Made by a program: the position numbers and the translations under genes
In this document: positions 48,921-58,808 of the stretch, piece by piece
How positions within the stretch are numbered: the first letter of the stretch is position 1
Layout: the number at the start of each line of letters is the position of its first letter
Assembly: GCF_016405965.1 (NCBI RefSeq)
Contig: NZ_JAEFCD010000008.1
Location: 96,209 to 160,208 of the forward strand
Origin: Alteromonas sp. IB21
Lineage (GTDB): Bacteria > Pseudomonadota > Gammaproteobacteria > Enterobacterales > Alteromonadaceae
Direction of reading: 5' to 3'
Length of the DNA stretch: 64,000 nucleotides
Notes under the pieces: generated by a model
The model's input: the letters and a program-made list of their open reading frames with translations, nothing else
Told to the model about the DNA's origin: nothing
The model's database searches: none

Positions 48921-49292
48921 TTAAAAAAGAGGTTGTTTCGTAACGGCAACCATGGCTGTTGCCATTAGTACACCAATAGCAGCAATGAAAAAGGCCCATT
49001 TGCTTAACGTCGTTTTAGCCTTTTTGAGCGCAAACAAACCGAAAACGATGTACAGGATCACGCCAATTAATTTAAACGTTATCCATGCATTAACAAAGGG
49101 GTACTGCGATAGGATAATACACAACCACACTGCGCTTCCTAACAACACGGTGTCAATAATGTGGGGGAGTATTTTTACCCATTTTTTTGAAAGTGCATTG
49201 GCATCTAATTGACTCCAAATAAAACGGAAGATAAAAAATAAGATGCTTAAGCCAACAGCAGTTAAGTGGAGATGTTTAGCCATCATATACAT
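48921..49292 (-). CDS. sirB2: SirB2 family membrane protein
   Basis: A 123-residue inner-membrane protein with four TM helices and the start KHLHLTAVGLSILFFIFRF of the SirB/YchQ family. Function is unknown. In E. coli ychQ and ychA (sirB1) lie between prmC and kdsA; only sirB2 is present here. AGGAA 8 bp upstream supports ATG 49292. Confidence 0.87.
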   Translation of the reverse strand: MYMMAKHLHLTAVGLSILFFIFRFIWSQLDANALSKKWVKILPHIIDTVLLGSAVWLCIILSQYPFVNAWITFKLIGVILYIVFGLFALKKAKTTLSKWAFFIAAIGVLMATAMVAVTKQPLF

Positions 49293-49400
49293 AATTTAAT
49301 TCCTGTTTTTATAAATAAGCAGCCCGAAGCAGTGGTAAAAAAGTGTTTTCGCTATCGCGTAAGTTGGACAAACCTCATTTACATGCAGCAAGCTGTAGTT

Positions 49401-49434
49401 AAAAAAACAGGCGCTATTAAGCACCTGTTTTCTT
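49401..49434 (-). terminator. Intrinsic terminator after the HD-GYP gene
   Basis: On the minus strand AAAACAGGTGC pairs with GCGCCTGTTTT (one mismatch), loop TTAATA, followed by a T run. It separates the HD-GYP gene from sirB2. The rest of 49293-49597 holds the promoter region of sirB2-kdsA and nothing else I can name. Confidence 0.75.
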
Positions 49435-49597
49435 TAAAATTGAGCGCGAATTTCAAGGCGACATTGTAGCGTATATTACCAAGCAAAAAACGTAGAAATG
49501 TTGAAGAAATCACATTTATACGTTTCGATTCGTATACTCGTCGCTATCTATGCTTATACAACCAACCCATTTTTCTTTACTTCTTTTGAAAACCCAT

Positions 49598-51163
49598 CTA
49601 CTTCTCGTCCGCATATTCCGTCTGGATAGCGATGAATGCAGACAGATCGCTCAATAGACAGTCAACTAAATAGGGGTCGAAGTGCTTACCTTTTTCTTCT
49701 AAAAGCACCGCTTCAACCTTATCAATAGTCCATGCAGGTTTATAGGGACGTGCATTCAGCAATGCATCGAAGACATCAACCAAGGTCGCAATACGACTTT
49801 TAATGTCAATCTGTTCTTTTTTAAGCCCTTCAGGGTATCCCTTGCCATCCCAGCGCTCATGATGCTGCTTTGCAAGCATGGCTGCTAACTGAATAGTCGG
49901 TCGACGAGAATCCCGTAAAATTTGATAACCAAACTCTGCGTGTTGCCTTATTTTAAATATTTCTTCTTCGGACAAAGGGCTCGTTTTTTGAAGGATAGAC
50001 TTCGGCACAATAGATGTGCCTATGTCGTGAAGGGGCATTGCTAAGCCAAGCTCGTGTATTGTAAGTTCGTCAAGCCCCGCTTTTCTTGCGAGAAGCTGGG
50101 CCATTTCCACCATTCTTTTTAAGTTGTTAGAGCCATTGGACTCATGCTCTAATGCCCGCCCTAATCGCTCAATGATTTCCTTCTGCGTGGCTTCTACATC
50201 AACGGTTTTTAAAACATTATCAAACGCTAGCTGCACGCTATCAGAGAAACGCTTAACAAGATGACGGTCATTTTCTCCAATTCTGCGAGGCAAGCCAGAT
50301 AAGTACAAAAGTGCCCCGCGGTGGCTTTTACTATTGCAATAGGCAACCACGTGATCTTCCGCGTAAACAATTTGCTTTTCTCGCATGGCCTTTGCACATA
50401 ACGCATACTCTTGTGCACTAATGGCTTCCTTTAACGGAACGCCTTCTTTACAAGCATACTCGCCGTTACCGGCGAATACGTAAAGCTCATCGTCGTCGAG
50501 CCTGCTATTAGATGTGTTCAGCGTGCGGGATGTCGTAGCCACCGCTGTCGTAATATAGGCGGCGTCTTTTGAGCAGCCCAAAATAGAGGCGAGCTGCTGG
50601 ATTATGCCCTGCATGAACTTTTCGAGGGAACGGGAGGAAAATAAATCCACTGAGGCATCAATGATTTTCTCTAAACCCCGGCGATTTTCTTCGATAACAA
50701 TAATATCCCGATATGAACGAAGTGCCGCGATAATTACGGTGAAAAGCTTCTGCGCTGTGAGTTCGGTCTTAGATTTGTAATCGTTGATGTCATAATTAAT
50801 GATGACATCTTTCTCGGGCGCTTGCCCTGGCTGGCCGGTTCTCAGAATAATGCGGGTAAAGTGATTATCTAATTCGTTTCTGACGTACTCAGCCACTTTG
50901 AGTCCAGCATCGTCAGTCTCCATTACTACGTCAAGCAGCACCACGGCAATGTCTTCGTGGTTTCTGAAAATAGCCTTTGCTTCTTCACCGCTATAGGCGC
51001 TTAAAAACTCGAGTGTTTTGCCGTTTAAATTAAAATCATTGAGCGCTAATTTCGTCACTGCATGGACTTCAGGCTCATCGTCGACAATGAGTACTTTCCA
51101 ACAGCCCAGCTCCTCGACGTCTATTTCACCGTCGTCTTCTGCGAAAAAAAAGTCATCATTCAT
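49598..51163 (-). CDS. Response regulator with DUF3369 and HD-GYP domains
   Basis: A 521-residue protein: receiver domain (residues 20-150, VLIVDDEPEVH and the phospho-acceptor region VVLLDVVMETDDAG), DUF3369 sensor-like domain (160-310), HD-GYP phosphodiesterase (330-500). The metal-site residues PLHDIGTS and HHERWDGKGYPEG are intact, so c-di-GMP hydrolysis is likely. ATG 51163 has AGGA at good spacing; ATG 51172 does not. No histidine kinase is next to it. It sits inside the conserved hemA-prfA-prmC...kdsA row where sirB1 is expected, but has its own terminator. Confidence 0.92.
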   Translation of the reverse strand: MNDDFFFAEDDGEIDVEELGCWKVLIVDDEPEVHAVTKLALNDFNLNGKTLEFLSAYSGEEAKAIFRNHEDIAVVLLDVVMETDDAGLKVAEYVRNELDNHFTRIILRTGQPGQAPEKDVIINYDINDYKSKTELTAQKLFTVIIAALRSYRDIIVIEENRRGLEKIIDASVDLFSSRSLEKFMQGIIQQLASILGCSKDAAYITTAVATTSRTLNTSNSRLDDDELYVFAGNGEYACKEGVPLKEAISAQEYALCAKAMREKQIVYAEDHVVAYCNSKSHRGALLYLSGLPRRIGENDRHLVKRFSDSVQLAFDNVLKTVDVEATQKEIIERLGRALEHESNGSNNLKRMVEMAQLLARKAGLDELTIHELGLAMPLHDIGTSIVPKSILQKTSPLSEEEIFKIRQHAEFGYQILRDSRRPTIQLAAMLAKQHHERWDGKGYPEGLKKEQIDIKSRIATLVDVFDALLNARPYKPAWTIDKVEAVLLEEKGKHFDPYLVDCLLSDLSAFIAIQTEYADEK

Positions 51164-51311
51164 CGGGAACATCCTGTTGTATCAGTATTTTTTGTACTAA
51201 CGCTTTAGCAGAAAGTATCGACGAATAATACTAATGTAAAACAGAATATTAGCAAGTATGCAATTATGAAGATTACTTTGGTAACGCTTTTTGAAGCGAA
51301 ATTTGTAAACG

Positions 51312-52151
51312 TTATAGCCAGCATCCAAAGGTAACGCGGTCGTTTTCTCCGTAGTCTTTAACCGTTTTTACGTTTGAAAACCCTGTCGCTAATAGCAGGT
51401 TTCTTACTGAATCCCCTTGGTCAAATCCATGCTCAAACGCCAGCAACGCGCCCTGCTTAAGAAACTGAGGTGAACGATTTACGATGTATCGTATGTCGTT
51501 TAAACCATCGACGCCGGATGTCAATGCTGTTTTAGGCTCAAAGCGCACATCACCTTTATTAAGGTAAGGGCTTGTTTCCTCAATATACGGTGGGTTTGAA
51601 ACAATGATATCGAAAGATTGCCCGGTAAGCGCACTAAACCAATCACTTTGTAAAAACTGGGCGTTAGTTACGTTGTTACTTTCAGCGTTGCGCGTAGCGA
51701 GCTCCACCGCGCCTATCTGAAAGTCAACACCAACAACAGACGCGTGTGGCAGTTCACTGGCTAGCGCTAGCGCAATGGCTCCCGTTCCCGTACCTAGGTC
51801 ACATATAGATAATGGCTCTCGCTTATTTTCATTTGCCCAATTCAGGGCTTGCTCTACTAGCACTTCTGTATCGGGGCGAGGTATAAGGGTATGAGGTGAC
51901 GTAAAAAGTGAGAGGTTCCAGAAATCGCGTTTGCCAACAATATAGGCGACGGGTTCGCCCTTTTTACGCCTCGCTATGGCACTTTTAAATTGCGTAATTT
52001 GAAGCGCATCAAGGGGTTTGTCTGGCCACGTGAAAAGAAAAGTCAGAGACTTTTCAAGGATATTAGCGAGTATAACTTTGGCGTCAACAGAGGGTGATTC
52101 CCCACCCTCTAATTGCTGTACCGCCCATGCTAGAGCTTGGTCTATGCGCAT
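51312..52151 (-). CDS. prmC: Release factor glutamine N5-methyltransferase
   Basis: Methylates the Gln of the GGQ motif in RF1 and RF2. The 279 residues include a SAM-binding loop ICDLGTGTGAIALALA and the NPPY catalytic motif IIVSNPPYIEE. It follows prfA, its substrate gene, by 19 bp on the same strand. Confidence 0.95.
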   Translation of the reverse strand: MRIDQALAWAVQQLEGGESPSVDAKVILANILEKSLTFLFTWPDKPLDALQITQFKSAIARRKKGEPVAYIVGKRDFWNLSLFTSPHTLIPRPDTEVLVEQALNWANENKREPLSICDLGTGTGAIALALASELPHASVVGVDFQIGAVELATRNAESNNVTNAQFLQSDWFSALTGQSFDIIVSNPPYIEETSPYLNKGDVRFEPKTALTSGVDGLNDIRYIVNRSPQFLKQGALLAFEHGFDQGDSVRNLLLATGFSNVKTVKDYGENDRVTFGCWL

Positions 52152-52170
52152 TGTTGTTCGTCAGACAACG

Positions 52171-53256
52171 TTATTCGTCAGACAGTGACGCTAACAAGTC
52201 GGCTTGATGCTCTTGCAGTATTGGGTCGATTAACTGCTTTAAATCACCTTCTATAACTTCATCTAAACGATAGATCGTCAGGTTGATACGATGGTCAGTC
52301 ACTCGACCCTGCGGAAAATTATACGTACGAATACGCTCAGAACGATCGCCGCTGCCCACTAAGCTCTTGCGAGTAGACGCTTCTTCTGCAGCACGCTTCT
52401 CCTCTTCAATTTGATTTAAGCGCGCTTGAAGTACCGACATCGCTTTTGCACGGTTTTTATGCTGTGAGCGTTCGTCCTGACATTCCACTACAAGACCCGT
52501 TGGCAAATGCGTAATACGAATAGCAGAGTCAGTTTTGTTAACGTGCTGACCACCTGCACCTGATGCACGGAAAGTGTCAATACGAAGCTCTGCCGGGTTA
52601 ATTTCAATAGCTTGCGACTCTGGAATTTCAGGTAATACCGCTACTGTACACGCTGACGTGTGAATACGGCCTTGCGACTCGGTTTCAGGTACGCGTTGTA
52701 CGCGGTGACCACCTGATTCGAATTTTAAAACGCCGTATACGCCATCGCCACTGACGTTAGCGATAACTTCTTTGTAACCGCCGTGTTCGCCTTCGTTTGC
52801 GTTCACGAGTTCTACACGCCACCCGCGTGTTTCTGCATACCGGCTGTACATGCGGAAAAGGTCTCCAGCAAAAATAGCCGCTTCATCACCACCTGCGCCA
52901 GCACGAATTTCTAAGAAACAGTTGTTATCATCGTTGGGGTCTTTAGGCAGAAGTAACACTTGAAGCTCGGTTTCAAGGCGCTCAATTTCCGCCTTAGCTT
53001 CTTTCATCTCTTCTTGCGCCATTTCGCGCATTTCAGCATCGTCTTCGTTAAGCATTTCCATCGCTGACGCTAAGTTCTCTTGCGCTTGCTGATAGGCATT
53101 GAAGCCGGCAACTACATCTTCTAGCTGACTAAACTCTTTTGACAAGTTGCGAAACTTATCCTGATCGCCGATAACTCCAGGGTCGCCGAGCAACGCCTGA
53201 ACTTCTTCGAAACGCTCGACAAGGTGTTCGAGTTTCCTAACTACCGACTCTTTCAT
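52171..53256 (-). CDS. prfA: Peptide chain release factor 1
   Basis: Recognises UAA and UAG stop codons. 361 residues, with the peptidyl-tRNA hydrolysis motif [16 protein letters not shown] and the tripeptide anticodon region in the preceding domain ([20 protein letters not shown] lies near). It is 15 bp downstream of hemA and overlaps the same transcript as prmC. Confidence 0.97.
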   Translation of the reverse strand: MKESVVRKLEHLVERFEEVQALLGDPGVIGDQDKFRNLSKEFSQLEDVVAGFNAYQQAQENLASAMEMLNEDDAEMREMAQEEMKEAKAEIERLETELQVLLLPKDPNDDNNCFLEIRAGAGGDEAAIFAGDLFRMYSRYAETRGWRVELVNANEGEHGGYKEVIANVSGDGVYGVLKFESGGHRVQRVPETESQGRIHTSACTVAVLPEIPESQAIEINPAELRIDTFRASGAGGQHVNKTDSAIRITHLPTGLVVECQDERSQHKNRAKAMSVLQARLNQIEEEKRAAEEASTRKSLVGSGDRSERIRTYNFPQGRVTDHRINLTIYRLDEVIEGDLKQLIDPILQEHQADLLASLSDE

Positions 53257-53271
53257 ATGTTTATTATTACC

Positions 53272-54546
53272 TTATTTATTATTGTCTGACGAAAAATCAG
53301 ATAAATCTAATGCCTGTCCCATCCAGCGACTCAGTGCCGGATCGTCGTGCATGGCAGCTTCGCGTAATGCTAACGTTGTGGAGTGCATTAGCGTATTGGT
53401 GAGTTTGTACGCCATTTCCTCTAATACCGTCTCGGCATTTTTACCTTCCGCAAGTTGCGCTTTGGCTTTTTCTACAATATCGTCACGCTGTGCCATGCCT
53501 TTTTGGCGATACTGTCTTACTAAATCTATAGATTGCTGGGACTGTTTCCATGTCATGTAGTCGCCAGCTTGCTTTTCAATAAGCTTTTCTGCTTCTTTCG
53601 CTGCTTGCTCTCTGTTCTCTAAATTCTTTTGAACGATGTGCTGCAAATCGTCAACAGTATAAAGGTAAGCATCGCCTAACTCATTAACTTCCGATTCGAT
53701 ATCCCGTGGTACAGCAAGGTCAACCAAAAACATAGGCATATTTTTGCGTTGCTTCAGCGCCTTTTCTACCATGCCTTTACCTATTAGCGGCAGTTGGCTT
53801 GCAGTAGAGCTGATAACAATATCGAAATCTTTTAAATGATCTGGAACTTGAGACAGCGTAAACACGTTGGCGTCGAGTGTTTCAGCTAACGCTTCTGCGC
53901 GGGCAATCGTTCTATTCGCCACGGCCAGGCTTCTTACCCCTTGTTCCTTTAAATGTTGTGCTACCAACTCTATGGTCTCGCCCGCTCCTACAAGCAAAAC
54001 AGAACGCTTGGGTAACTCGGCAAAAATATGCTTCGCCAACTGAACCGCCGCGTAAGCTACACTCACTGCATTCGCGCCAATATCCGTTTCACTGCGAACG
54101 CGCTTTGCCACTGAAAACGTATGTTGGAACAGCTTATCGAATTCACTGCTTATCATACCCGAATGTTTCGCATCGCCGAAGGCCTGCTTGACTTGCCCGA
54201 GTATTTGAGGCTCACCGAGTATCAATGAATCAAGCCCGCTGGCTACACGCATGATGTGCTTTACCGCTTCATCTTGCGCTAAAACGTAGCTATTATTAGC
54301 AATCTCTTCTACATCGAGGTGATGAAAGTCGCTGAGCCACTGAAGAAGCTCTTGGCCACTGTCGTCTTGCGCATTGACATAAAGCTCGGTGCGATTACAG
54401 GTAGAGACAATGACAGACTCATCGACGCCCTGCAGCTTTTTTAAACTCGCAAGCGCTTCCACCAGAGAATCTGGTGTAAAAGCCACTTTTTCGCGAAGTG
54501 CTACTGGTGCTGTTTTATGGTTTATACCAAGGGCGAGTAAAGTCAT
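53272..54546 (-). CDS. hemA: Glutamyl-tRNA reductase
   Basis: First committed enzyme of C5-pathway haem synthesis, 424 residues, NADPH-dependent. The N-terminal catalytic Cys motif is VSTCNRTELYV, the nucleotide fold is VLLVGAGETIELVAQHL, and a C-terminal dimerisation helix follows. ATG 54546 gives the family start MTLLALGINHKTAPVALRE; longer starts add non-conserved residues. It is divergent from lolB (131 bp apart), as in E. coli. Confidence 0.96.
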   Translation of the reverse strand: MTLLALGINHKTAPVALREKVAFTPDSLVEALASLKKLQGVDESVIVSTCNRTELYVNAQDDSGQELLQWLSDFHHLDVEEIANNSYVLAQDEAVKHIMRVASGLDSLILGEPQILGQVKQAFGDAKHSGMISSEFDKLFQHTFSVAKRVRSETDIGANAVSVAYAAVQLAKHIFAELPKRSVLLVGAGETIELVAQHLKEQGVRSLAVANRTIARAEALAETLDANVFTLSQVPDHLKDFDIVISSTASQLPLIGKGMVEKALKQRKNMPMFLVDLAVPRDIESEVNELGDAYLYTVDDLQHIVQKNLENREQAAKEAEKLIEKQAGDYMTWKQSQQSIDLVRQYRQKGMAQRDDIVEKAKAQLAEGKNAETVLEEMAYKLTNTLMHSTTLALREAAMHDDPALSRWMGQALDLSDFSSDNNK

Positions 54547-54677
54547 TAAAATCTGTGCTGGCAACGTCGGAGCGGCATTGTACGAAAAACCCAAAATGAT
54601 TGAAAGTGTTGGTGAAACTGTGTTCCCATAATGTCACAACATAACGTGTTCTATTTTTACGCAGGTGCTGAGCTTAG

Positions 54678-55304
54678 ATGATTCGCTTATTTTCCGTTTT
54701 AATTGCCCTTTGTTTTTTGTTGAGCGCATGTACTACTGCTCCCAAAGGCCCGCAAACTGCGGTGAACTTAACTGCTCAGCTAGAAAAAGTCGCCGAGGTA
54801 AGTACGTGGCAAATGCGAGGAAAGATTGCCTTTCGCCAAGGCAAAGACGCCGCCAGCCTTAATTTAGTTTGGAAAAACGATTCGGGAGATTTTGATTTCC
54901 GATTAACAAATTTTCTTGGTGTGAGCTTAGTTACACTGTCAGTCACAGACGAAGAATCCGTTTTAGAGGCGGATGGAGAGACATATAGTGACGCTCTACC
55001 CGAACCGCTTATCTACCAAATAACAGGCATGGTGATACCCGTTGAGCCTCTTTTATCTTGGGTGAAAGGGCTGCCGCTTGAAGGTGATAAGTTTACGCTA
55101 ACTGAAAAAGGGCTGGTTGATACCCTTGAAAGCGATTGCAAAGGTTGTCGCCATTGGCACGTCGCTTATGGCAACTATGGCAGTGTTCTCATGGGCAACG
55201 AAGAGTCTGTATGGCTGCCCCACAGCATAACACTCACCCAAAATGAAACACCAGATATGCCTAAAACCCAACTCAAAATTAAAATTTATCAGTGGACGCT
55301 GTAG
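54678..55304 (+). CDS. lolB: Outer-membrane lipoprotein receptor LolB
   Basis: Receives lipoproteins from LolA and inserts them in the outer membrane. The 208 residues begin with a signal ending in lipobox LSAC (Cys near residue 18), followed by a beta-rich domain starting WQMRGKIAFRQGKDAASLN. Order lolB-ispE-prs is as in E. coli. The ispE start overlaps its stop. Confidence 0.92.
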   Translation: MIRLFSVLIALCFLLSACTTAPKGPQTAVNLTAQLEKVAEVSTWQMRGKIAFRQGKDAASLNLVWKNDSGDFDFRLTNFLGVSLVTLSVTDEESVLEADGETYSDALPEPLIYQITGMVIPVEPLLSWVKGLPLEGDKFTLTEKGLVDTLESDCKGCRHWHVAYGNYGSVLMGNEESVWLPHSITLTQNETPDMPKTQLKIKIYQWTL

Positions 55305-56170
55305 TGAACGCATCTGTTACAACACAAAAAGACTGGTGGCCTTCGCCCGCTAAACTCAATCTTTTTCTTCATATTTTAGGTCGATACGAGAATGGTTATC
55401 ACCAGCTGCAAAGTTTATTTCAAATGTTGGATTACGGCGATGCCCTTGCGTTCTCCATATCCTCTAACAACACAGAAATAAAAATGGACACGCCGCTTGA
55501 AGGCGTGCCTGACGACGAAAACTTAATTATAAAAGCGGCGCGTTTACTTGCTCGAAAAACCAAATTTGATAAAGGCGCGGTAATTTCACTTAATAAACGC
55601 CTTCCCATGGGAGGCGGCATCGGCGGAGGATCATCAAACGCGGCAACTACCCTGGTAGCGCTTAATCACTTATGGGGTACCGCGTTGAGTGAAGATGAAT
55701 TAGCCGAGTTGGGCTTAACCTTGGGTGCTGATGTACCGATTTTTGTACGTGGTTTAACTGCGTTTGCCGGTGGTGTTGGTGAAGAGATTACTCCTGCTCC
55801 CCAACCAGAACAGTATTTTCTTGTCGCTAATCCCAACGTTCACGTCAGCACTGCCGAGGTCTTTACGTCTGCAGACCTGCCTAGAAATACACCGGTTATG
55901 CGCTGGGAAGACTACGAATTTGAAAAAACGCGTAATGATTGTCAGCAATTAGTCGTTAATCGCTATCCTGAAGTTGCAAAATTATTACAGTGGTTGGTAC
56001 ACTACGCACCGTCGCGGATGACGGGCACAGGTGCAAGCGTGTTTGCCACTTTTTCTGACTACACTTTAGCCGAACAGGTTAGGGCTAAAATGCCCGATAC
56101 TTGGCAGAGTTTTGTCGCAAAAGGTGTGAATCGCTCACCACTATTAGATAAATTAGAACAACAAAGATAG
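55304..56170 (+). CDS. ispE: 4-diphosphocytidyl-2-C-methyl-D-erythritol kinase
   Basis: GHMP kinase of the MEP isoprenoid pathway, 288 residues. WPSPAKLNLFLH near the start, the ATP loop PMGGGIGGGSSNAAT, and TGTGASVFATF near the C-terminus are the family motifs. GTG 55304 shares its first base with the lolB stop and gives the normal length; GTG 55292 is an alternative that adds four residues. Confidence 0.95.
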   Translation: MNASVTTQKDWWPSPAKLNLFLHILGRYENGYHQLQSLFQMLDYGDALAFSISSNNTEIKMDTPLEGVPDDENLIIKAARLLARKTKFDKGAVISLNKRLPMGGGIGGGSSNAATTLVALNHLWGTALSEDELAELGLTLGADVPIFVRGLTAFAGGVGEEITPAPQPEQYFLVANPNVHVSTAEVFTSADLPRNTPVMRWEDYEFEKTRNDCQQLVVNRYPEVAKLLQWLVHYAPSRMTGTGASVFATFSDYTLAEQVRAKMPDTWQSFVAKGVNRSPLLDKLEQQR

Positions 56171-56203
56171 CGTGTACGCCACATCGGACAAGAACTTAAA
56201 AAT

Positions 56204-56279
56204 TGGGGTATAGCCAAGTTGGTAAGGCAGCGGGTTTTGATCCCGCCATTCGTAGGTTCGAGTCCTGCTACCCCAGCCA
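56204..56279 (+). tRNA. tRNA-Gln (TTG)
   Basis: Acceptor TGGGGTA pairs with TACCCCA, discriminator G, encoded CCA. The anticodon arm GCGGG-TTTTGAT-CCCGC gives anticodon TTG, reading CAA. It lies between ispE and prs on the same strand and may be processed from their transcript, since I see no separate promoter. Confidence 0.96.
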
Positions 56280-56312
56280 AACCTCTTTTATCAACGCACT
56301 GAGGAACCACTT

Positions 56313-57260
56313 GTGCCAGATATGAAGCTCTTTGCAGGTAATGCCGTACCAGAACTTGCCCAGAAAGTCGCCGATCGCCTGTATACCAAACTTGGAAATG
56401 CCAAAGTTGGCCGTTTCAGTGACGGTGAAATCAGCGTAGAAATTCATGAAAACGTCCGTGGCTCGGACGTTTTTATTATCCAGTCTACGTGTGCCCCTAC
56501 TAACGATAACCTAATGGAATTGATTGTGATGATCGATGCTCTGCGTCGCGCATCAGCTGGTCGTATTACAGCAGTTATTCCATACTTTGGTTATGCACGC
56601 CAAGACCGTCGCGTTCGTTCAGCAAGGGTGCCTATTACCGCAAAGGTAGTGGCTGACTTCCTGTCTAACGTTGGTGTTGACCGCGTACTTACTATTGACC
56701 TACACGCCGAACAGATTCAAGGTTTCTTTGATGTTCCGGTAGATAACGCGTTCGGTACCCCTATCCTGCTTGCTGATATGGTAAGAAGAGACTTTGCCGA
56801 CCCTGTGGTGGTTTCACCGGATATCGGCGGTGTTGTGCGAGCGCGTGCTACTGCTAAACTTCTTAATGACACAGATCTTGCCATTATCGATAAGCGTCGC
56901 CCTAAAGCGAACGTAGCGCAGGTAATGAATATTATCGGTGACGTTAAAGACAGAGACTGTATTATTGTCGATGACATGATTGATACAGGCGGTACGCTTG
57001 CAAAAGCGGCAGAAGCGCTTAAAGCACATGGTGCTCGCCGCGTTTATGCTTACGCAACGCATGCTATCTTCTCAGGCAACGCTGCACATAATCTTAAAGA
57101 GTCTGTTATTGACGAGATAATCGTTACTGACTCTATACCTTTAAGCGCTGAGATGAAGCAAATCGGAAAAGTAAAGCAACTTACTTTATCTGAAATGCTT
57201 GCTGAAACTATTCGTCGTATTAGTAACGAAGAATCAATCTCAGCGATGTTTGAATACTAA
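56313..57260 (+). CDS. prs: Ribose-phosphate pyrophosphokinase (PRPP synthase)
   Basis: Makes phosphoribosyl pyrophosphate from ribose-5-phosphate and ATP for nucleotides, histidine and tryptophan. 315 residues. Motifs: [15 protein letters not shown] start, YARQDRR, ADLHAEQ-like [12 protein letters not shown], and the PRPP-binding loop [14 protein letters not shown]. The GTG start at 56313 with GAGGA 7 bp upstream gives the same N-terminus as E. coli Prs, which also begins with a GTG codon. Confidence 0.97.
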   Translation: MPDMKLFAGNAVPELAQKVADRLYTKLGNAKVGRFSDGEISVEIHENVRGSDVFIIQSTCAPTNDNLMELIVMIDALRRASAGRITAVIPYFGYARQDRRVRSARVPITAKVVADFLSNVGVDRVLTIDLHAEQIQGFFDVPVDNAFGTPILLADMVRRDFADPVVVSPDIGGVVRARATAKLLNDTDLAIIDKRRPKANVAQVMNIIGDVKDRDCIIVDDMIDTGGTLAKAAEALKAHGARRVYAYATHAIFSGNAAHNLKESVIDEIIVTDSIPLSAEMKQIGKVKQLTLSEMLAETIRRISNEESISAMFEY

Positions 57261-57273
57261 TTCATACAAAAAA

Positions 57274-57316
57274 GCGAGTGAGACAATGCTTTCTAACAGC
57301 ATTGTTTCACTCACTT
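57274..57316. terminator. Terminator after prs
   Basis: A 14-bp stem GAGTGAGACAATGC with GCATTGTTTCACTC (one G-T pair), 9-nt loop, followed by a T-rich stretch TTCTGTTTAAAA. It separates prs from the convergent lipoprotein gene and may work both ways. Confidence 0.8.
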
Positions 57317-57334
57317 CTGTTTAAAAACGATTAA

Positions 57335-57643
57335 TTAATTATCAATCTCGTCTTCTTCGTCGTCTTCCGGCATTTCTACATCGACAACAGGAACTTCTAC
57401 TTCTTTAGTCTCTGTTTTTACGTCAACGTCCACCGTATCTACGTCGTACTCAGGTAATTTCCCGCCTTCAACGTCAACATCTGGCATTTCGCCGTCATCC
57501 GTTTTCTTTACTTCATACTCAGGTAATTCACCAGACTTCACGTCTACGTCAGGCATTTCGCCGTCTTCAGTCTTGTTTACATCACATGCACTTGCCGCCA
57601 ACGCCAGACTCGATACTGCAAAAATTTTAGTTAAATGCTTCAT
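57335..57643 (-). CDS. Small acidic lipoprotein with internal repeats
   Basis: A 102-residue protein with signal and lipobox ASAC (Cys20). The mature part has two near-identical repeats of about 22 residues (KTEDGEMPDVDVKSGELPEY, then KTDDGEMPDVDVEGGKLPEY) followed by a Val/Asp/Glu-rich end. It is very acidic and looks like an extended or cation-binding surface protein. I recognise no family with known function. AAGGAGAG precedes the ATG. Confidence 0.75.
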   Translation of the reverse strand: MKHLTKIFAVSSLALAASACDVNKTEDGEMPDVDVKSGELPEYEVKKTDDGEMPDVDVEGGKLPEYDVDTVDVDVKTETKEVEVPVVDVEMPEDDEEDEIDN

Positions 57644-58217
57644 TTTCTCTCCTTAAAAACACTGCGTAGCTTATTGAAGATTTAAGACAAAACGCCTTAA
57701 ATGCGATTTAAATGCCTTAGTCACCTCTATACAACTTGATATTTGCAAAATGATATCTTCACATCAGCTTAAGTTTTTGCATGGTTTATGCCATAAGCGA
57801 TTTCATTTGGTATCAATCCAATTAAAACGGTGCGCTTGGTCACGCTTTGATGTAATAAATAAAAGATACTGGCGTGACAAAGGTTAATTTTATTTTTCTT
57901 TATTTCAGACACTTAATGCTATATCCGTCGGCAATAGTCATAGGAAAACATGGCATAAGCCTGAACATCCTTGCTTTGCACCCTCATTTTCAGGTGTAGT
58001 TTAAAATGGGAAATAAAATAGGGATAAGAAGTAACCGTGCCGCTTTTTAATGTGGAAATGTGAAAAAGATGTACGGGATTATTTATTAATTGTAGAAATT
58101 ACGCAGCGCTCGTGGAAGACTACCGAATAAAAGCGATGGCAAAAACATGTTTAATCATCACTTTTCAAAGACGTTACCGATAATAACCGCGCTATGACTT
58201 GATAAAGGAATAAGAAA
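57644..58217. other. 574-bp intergenic region, nothing identified
   Basis: An AT-rich gap between two small lipoprotein genes. I see no ORF with coding character, no clear hairpin terminator and no tRNA. It must contain the promoters of the two flanking divergent genes. A small RNA cannot be excluded. Confidence 0.5.
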
Positions 58218-58673
58218 ATGAAAATTAACCGATTCAAATTAGTACTCATTTTGACTTCGATAACACTGCTTGGCGCGTGTGTACAAGAAGAGCAGAAAAA
58301 GGAGGTTACCATGGTAGATAAGAAAGAAGAGTTACAAAGTAGTGAAGATAACTTACCTAAAGAACTAAAGGCAGAGCCTGTTACTCAAGCGGAAGCGGTA
58401 GAAAACACCGTGGAAGGTGAAGTTACCATGAAGGGCAGCATTATATTCAAAGATTTAGAAGGTGGATTTTATGCCTTTATTGCTGAGAACGGCGGCCGCT
58501 ATACATTACACGGTTTAGATGAGACCTATCAAAAAAACGGCCTTATTGTTGAAGTTAAGGGCACGCCCAAGCCTGACATGATGACCTTTACCCAGTTCGG
58601 TACGGTACTTGAGGTATCGGGCGTGAAGGTTCTTGATACCAGTAAAGTAATTGATAACGTGCAAACACACTGA
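58218..58673 (+). CDS. Lipoprotein of unknown function with small OB-like domain
   Basis: A 151-residue lipoprotein (lipobox LLGAC, Cys21). After a charged linker, residues about 70-140 (SIIFKDLEGGFYAFIAENGG... then GLIVEVKGTPKPDMMTFTQF) look like a compact beta barrel of the type seen in several uncharacterised bacterial envelope proteins. No specific function is recognised. AAAGGAATAAG precedes the ATG. Confidence 0.7.
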   Translation: MKINRFKLVLILTSITLLGACVQEEQKKEVTMVDKKEELQSSEDNLPKELKAEPVTQAEAVENTVEGEVTMKGSIIFKDLEGGFYAFIAENGGRYTLHGLDETYQKNGLIVEVKGTPKPDMMTFTQFGTVLEVSGVKVLDTSKVIDNVQTH

Positions 58674-58808
58674 TCGATATCAGAATGTTAAGGGTAGCAA
58701 CTTAACGAATATGTGTTCGACGGTCGCTGATTCAGGTCAGTTGCGCTACTTCGAATACTTTACCCACGGGGTTAACGCAACCTCATTACTTCTAAAGGAC
58801 TGATATTA

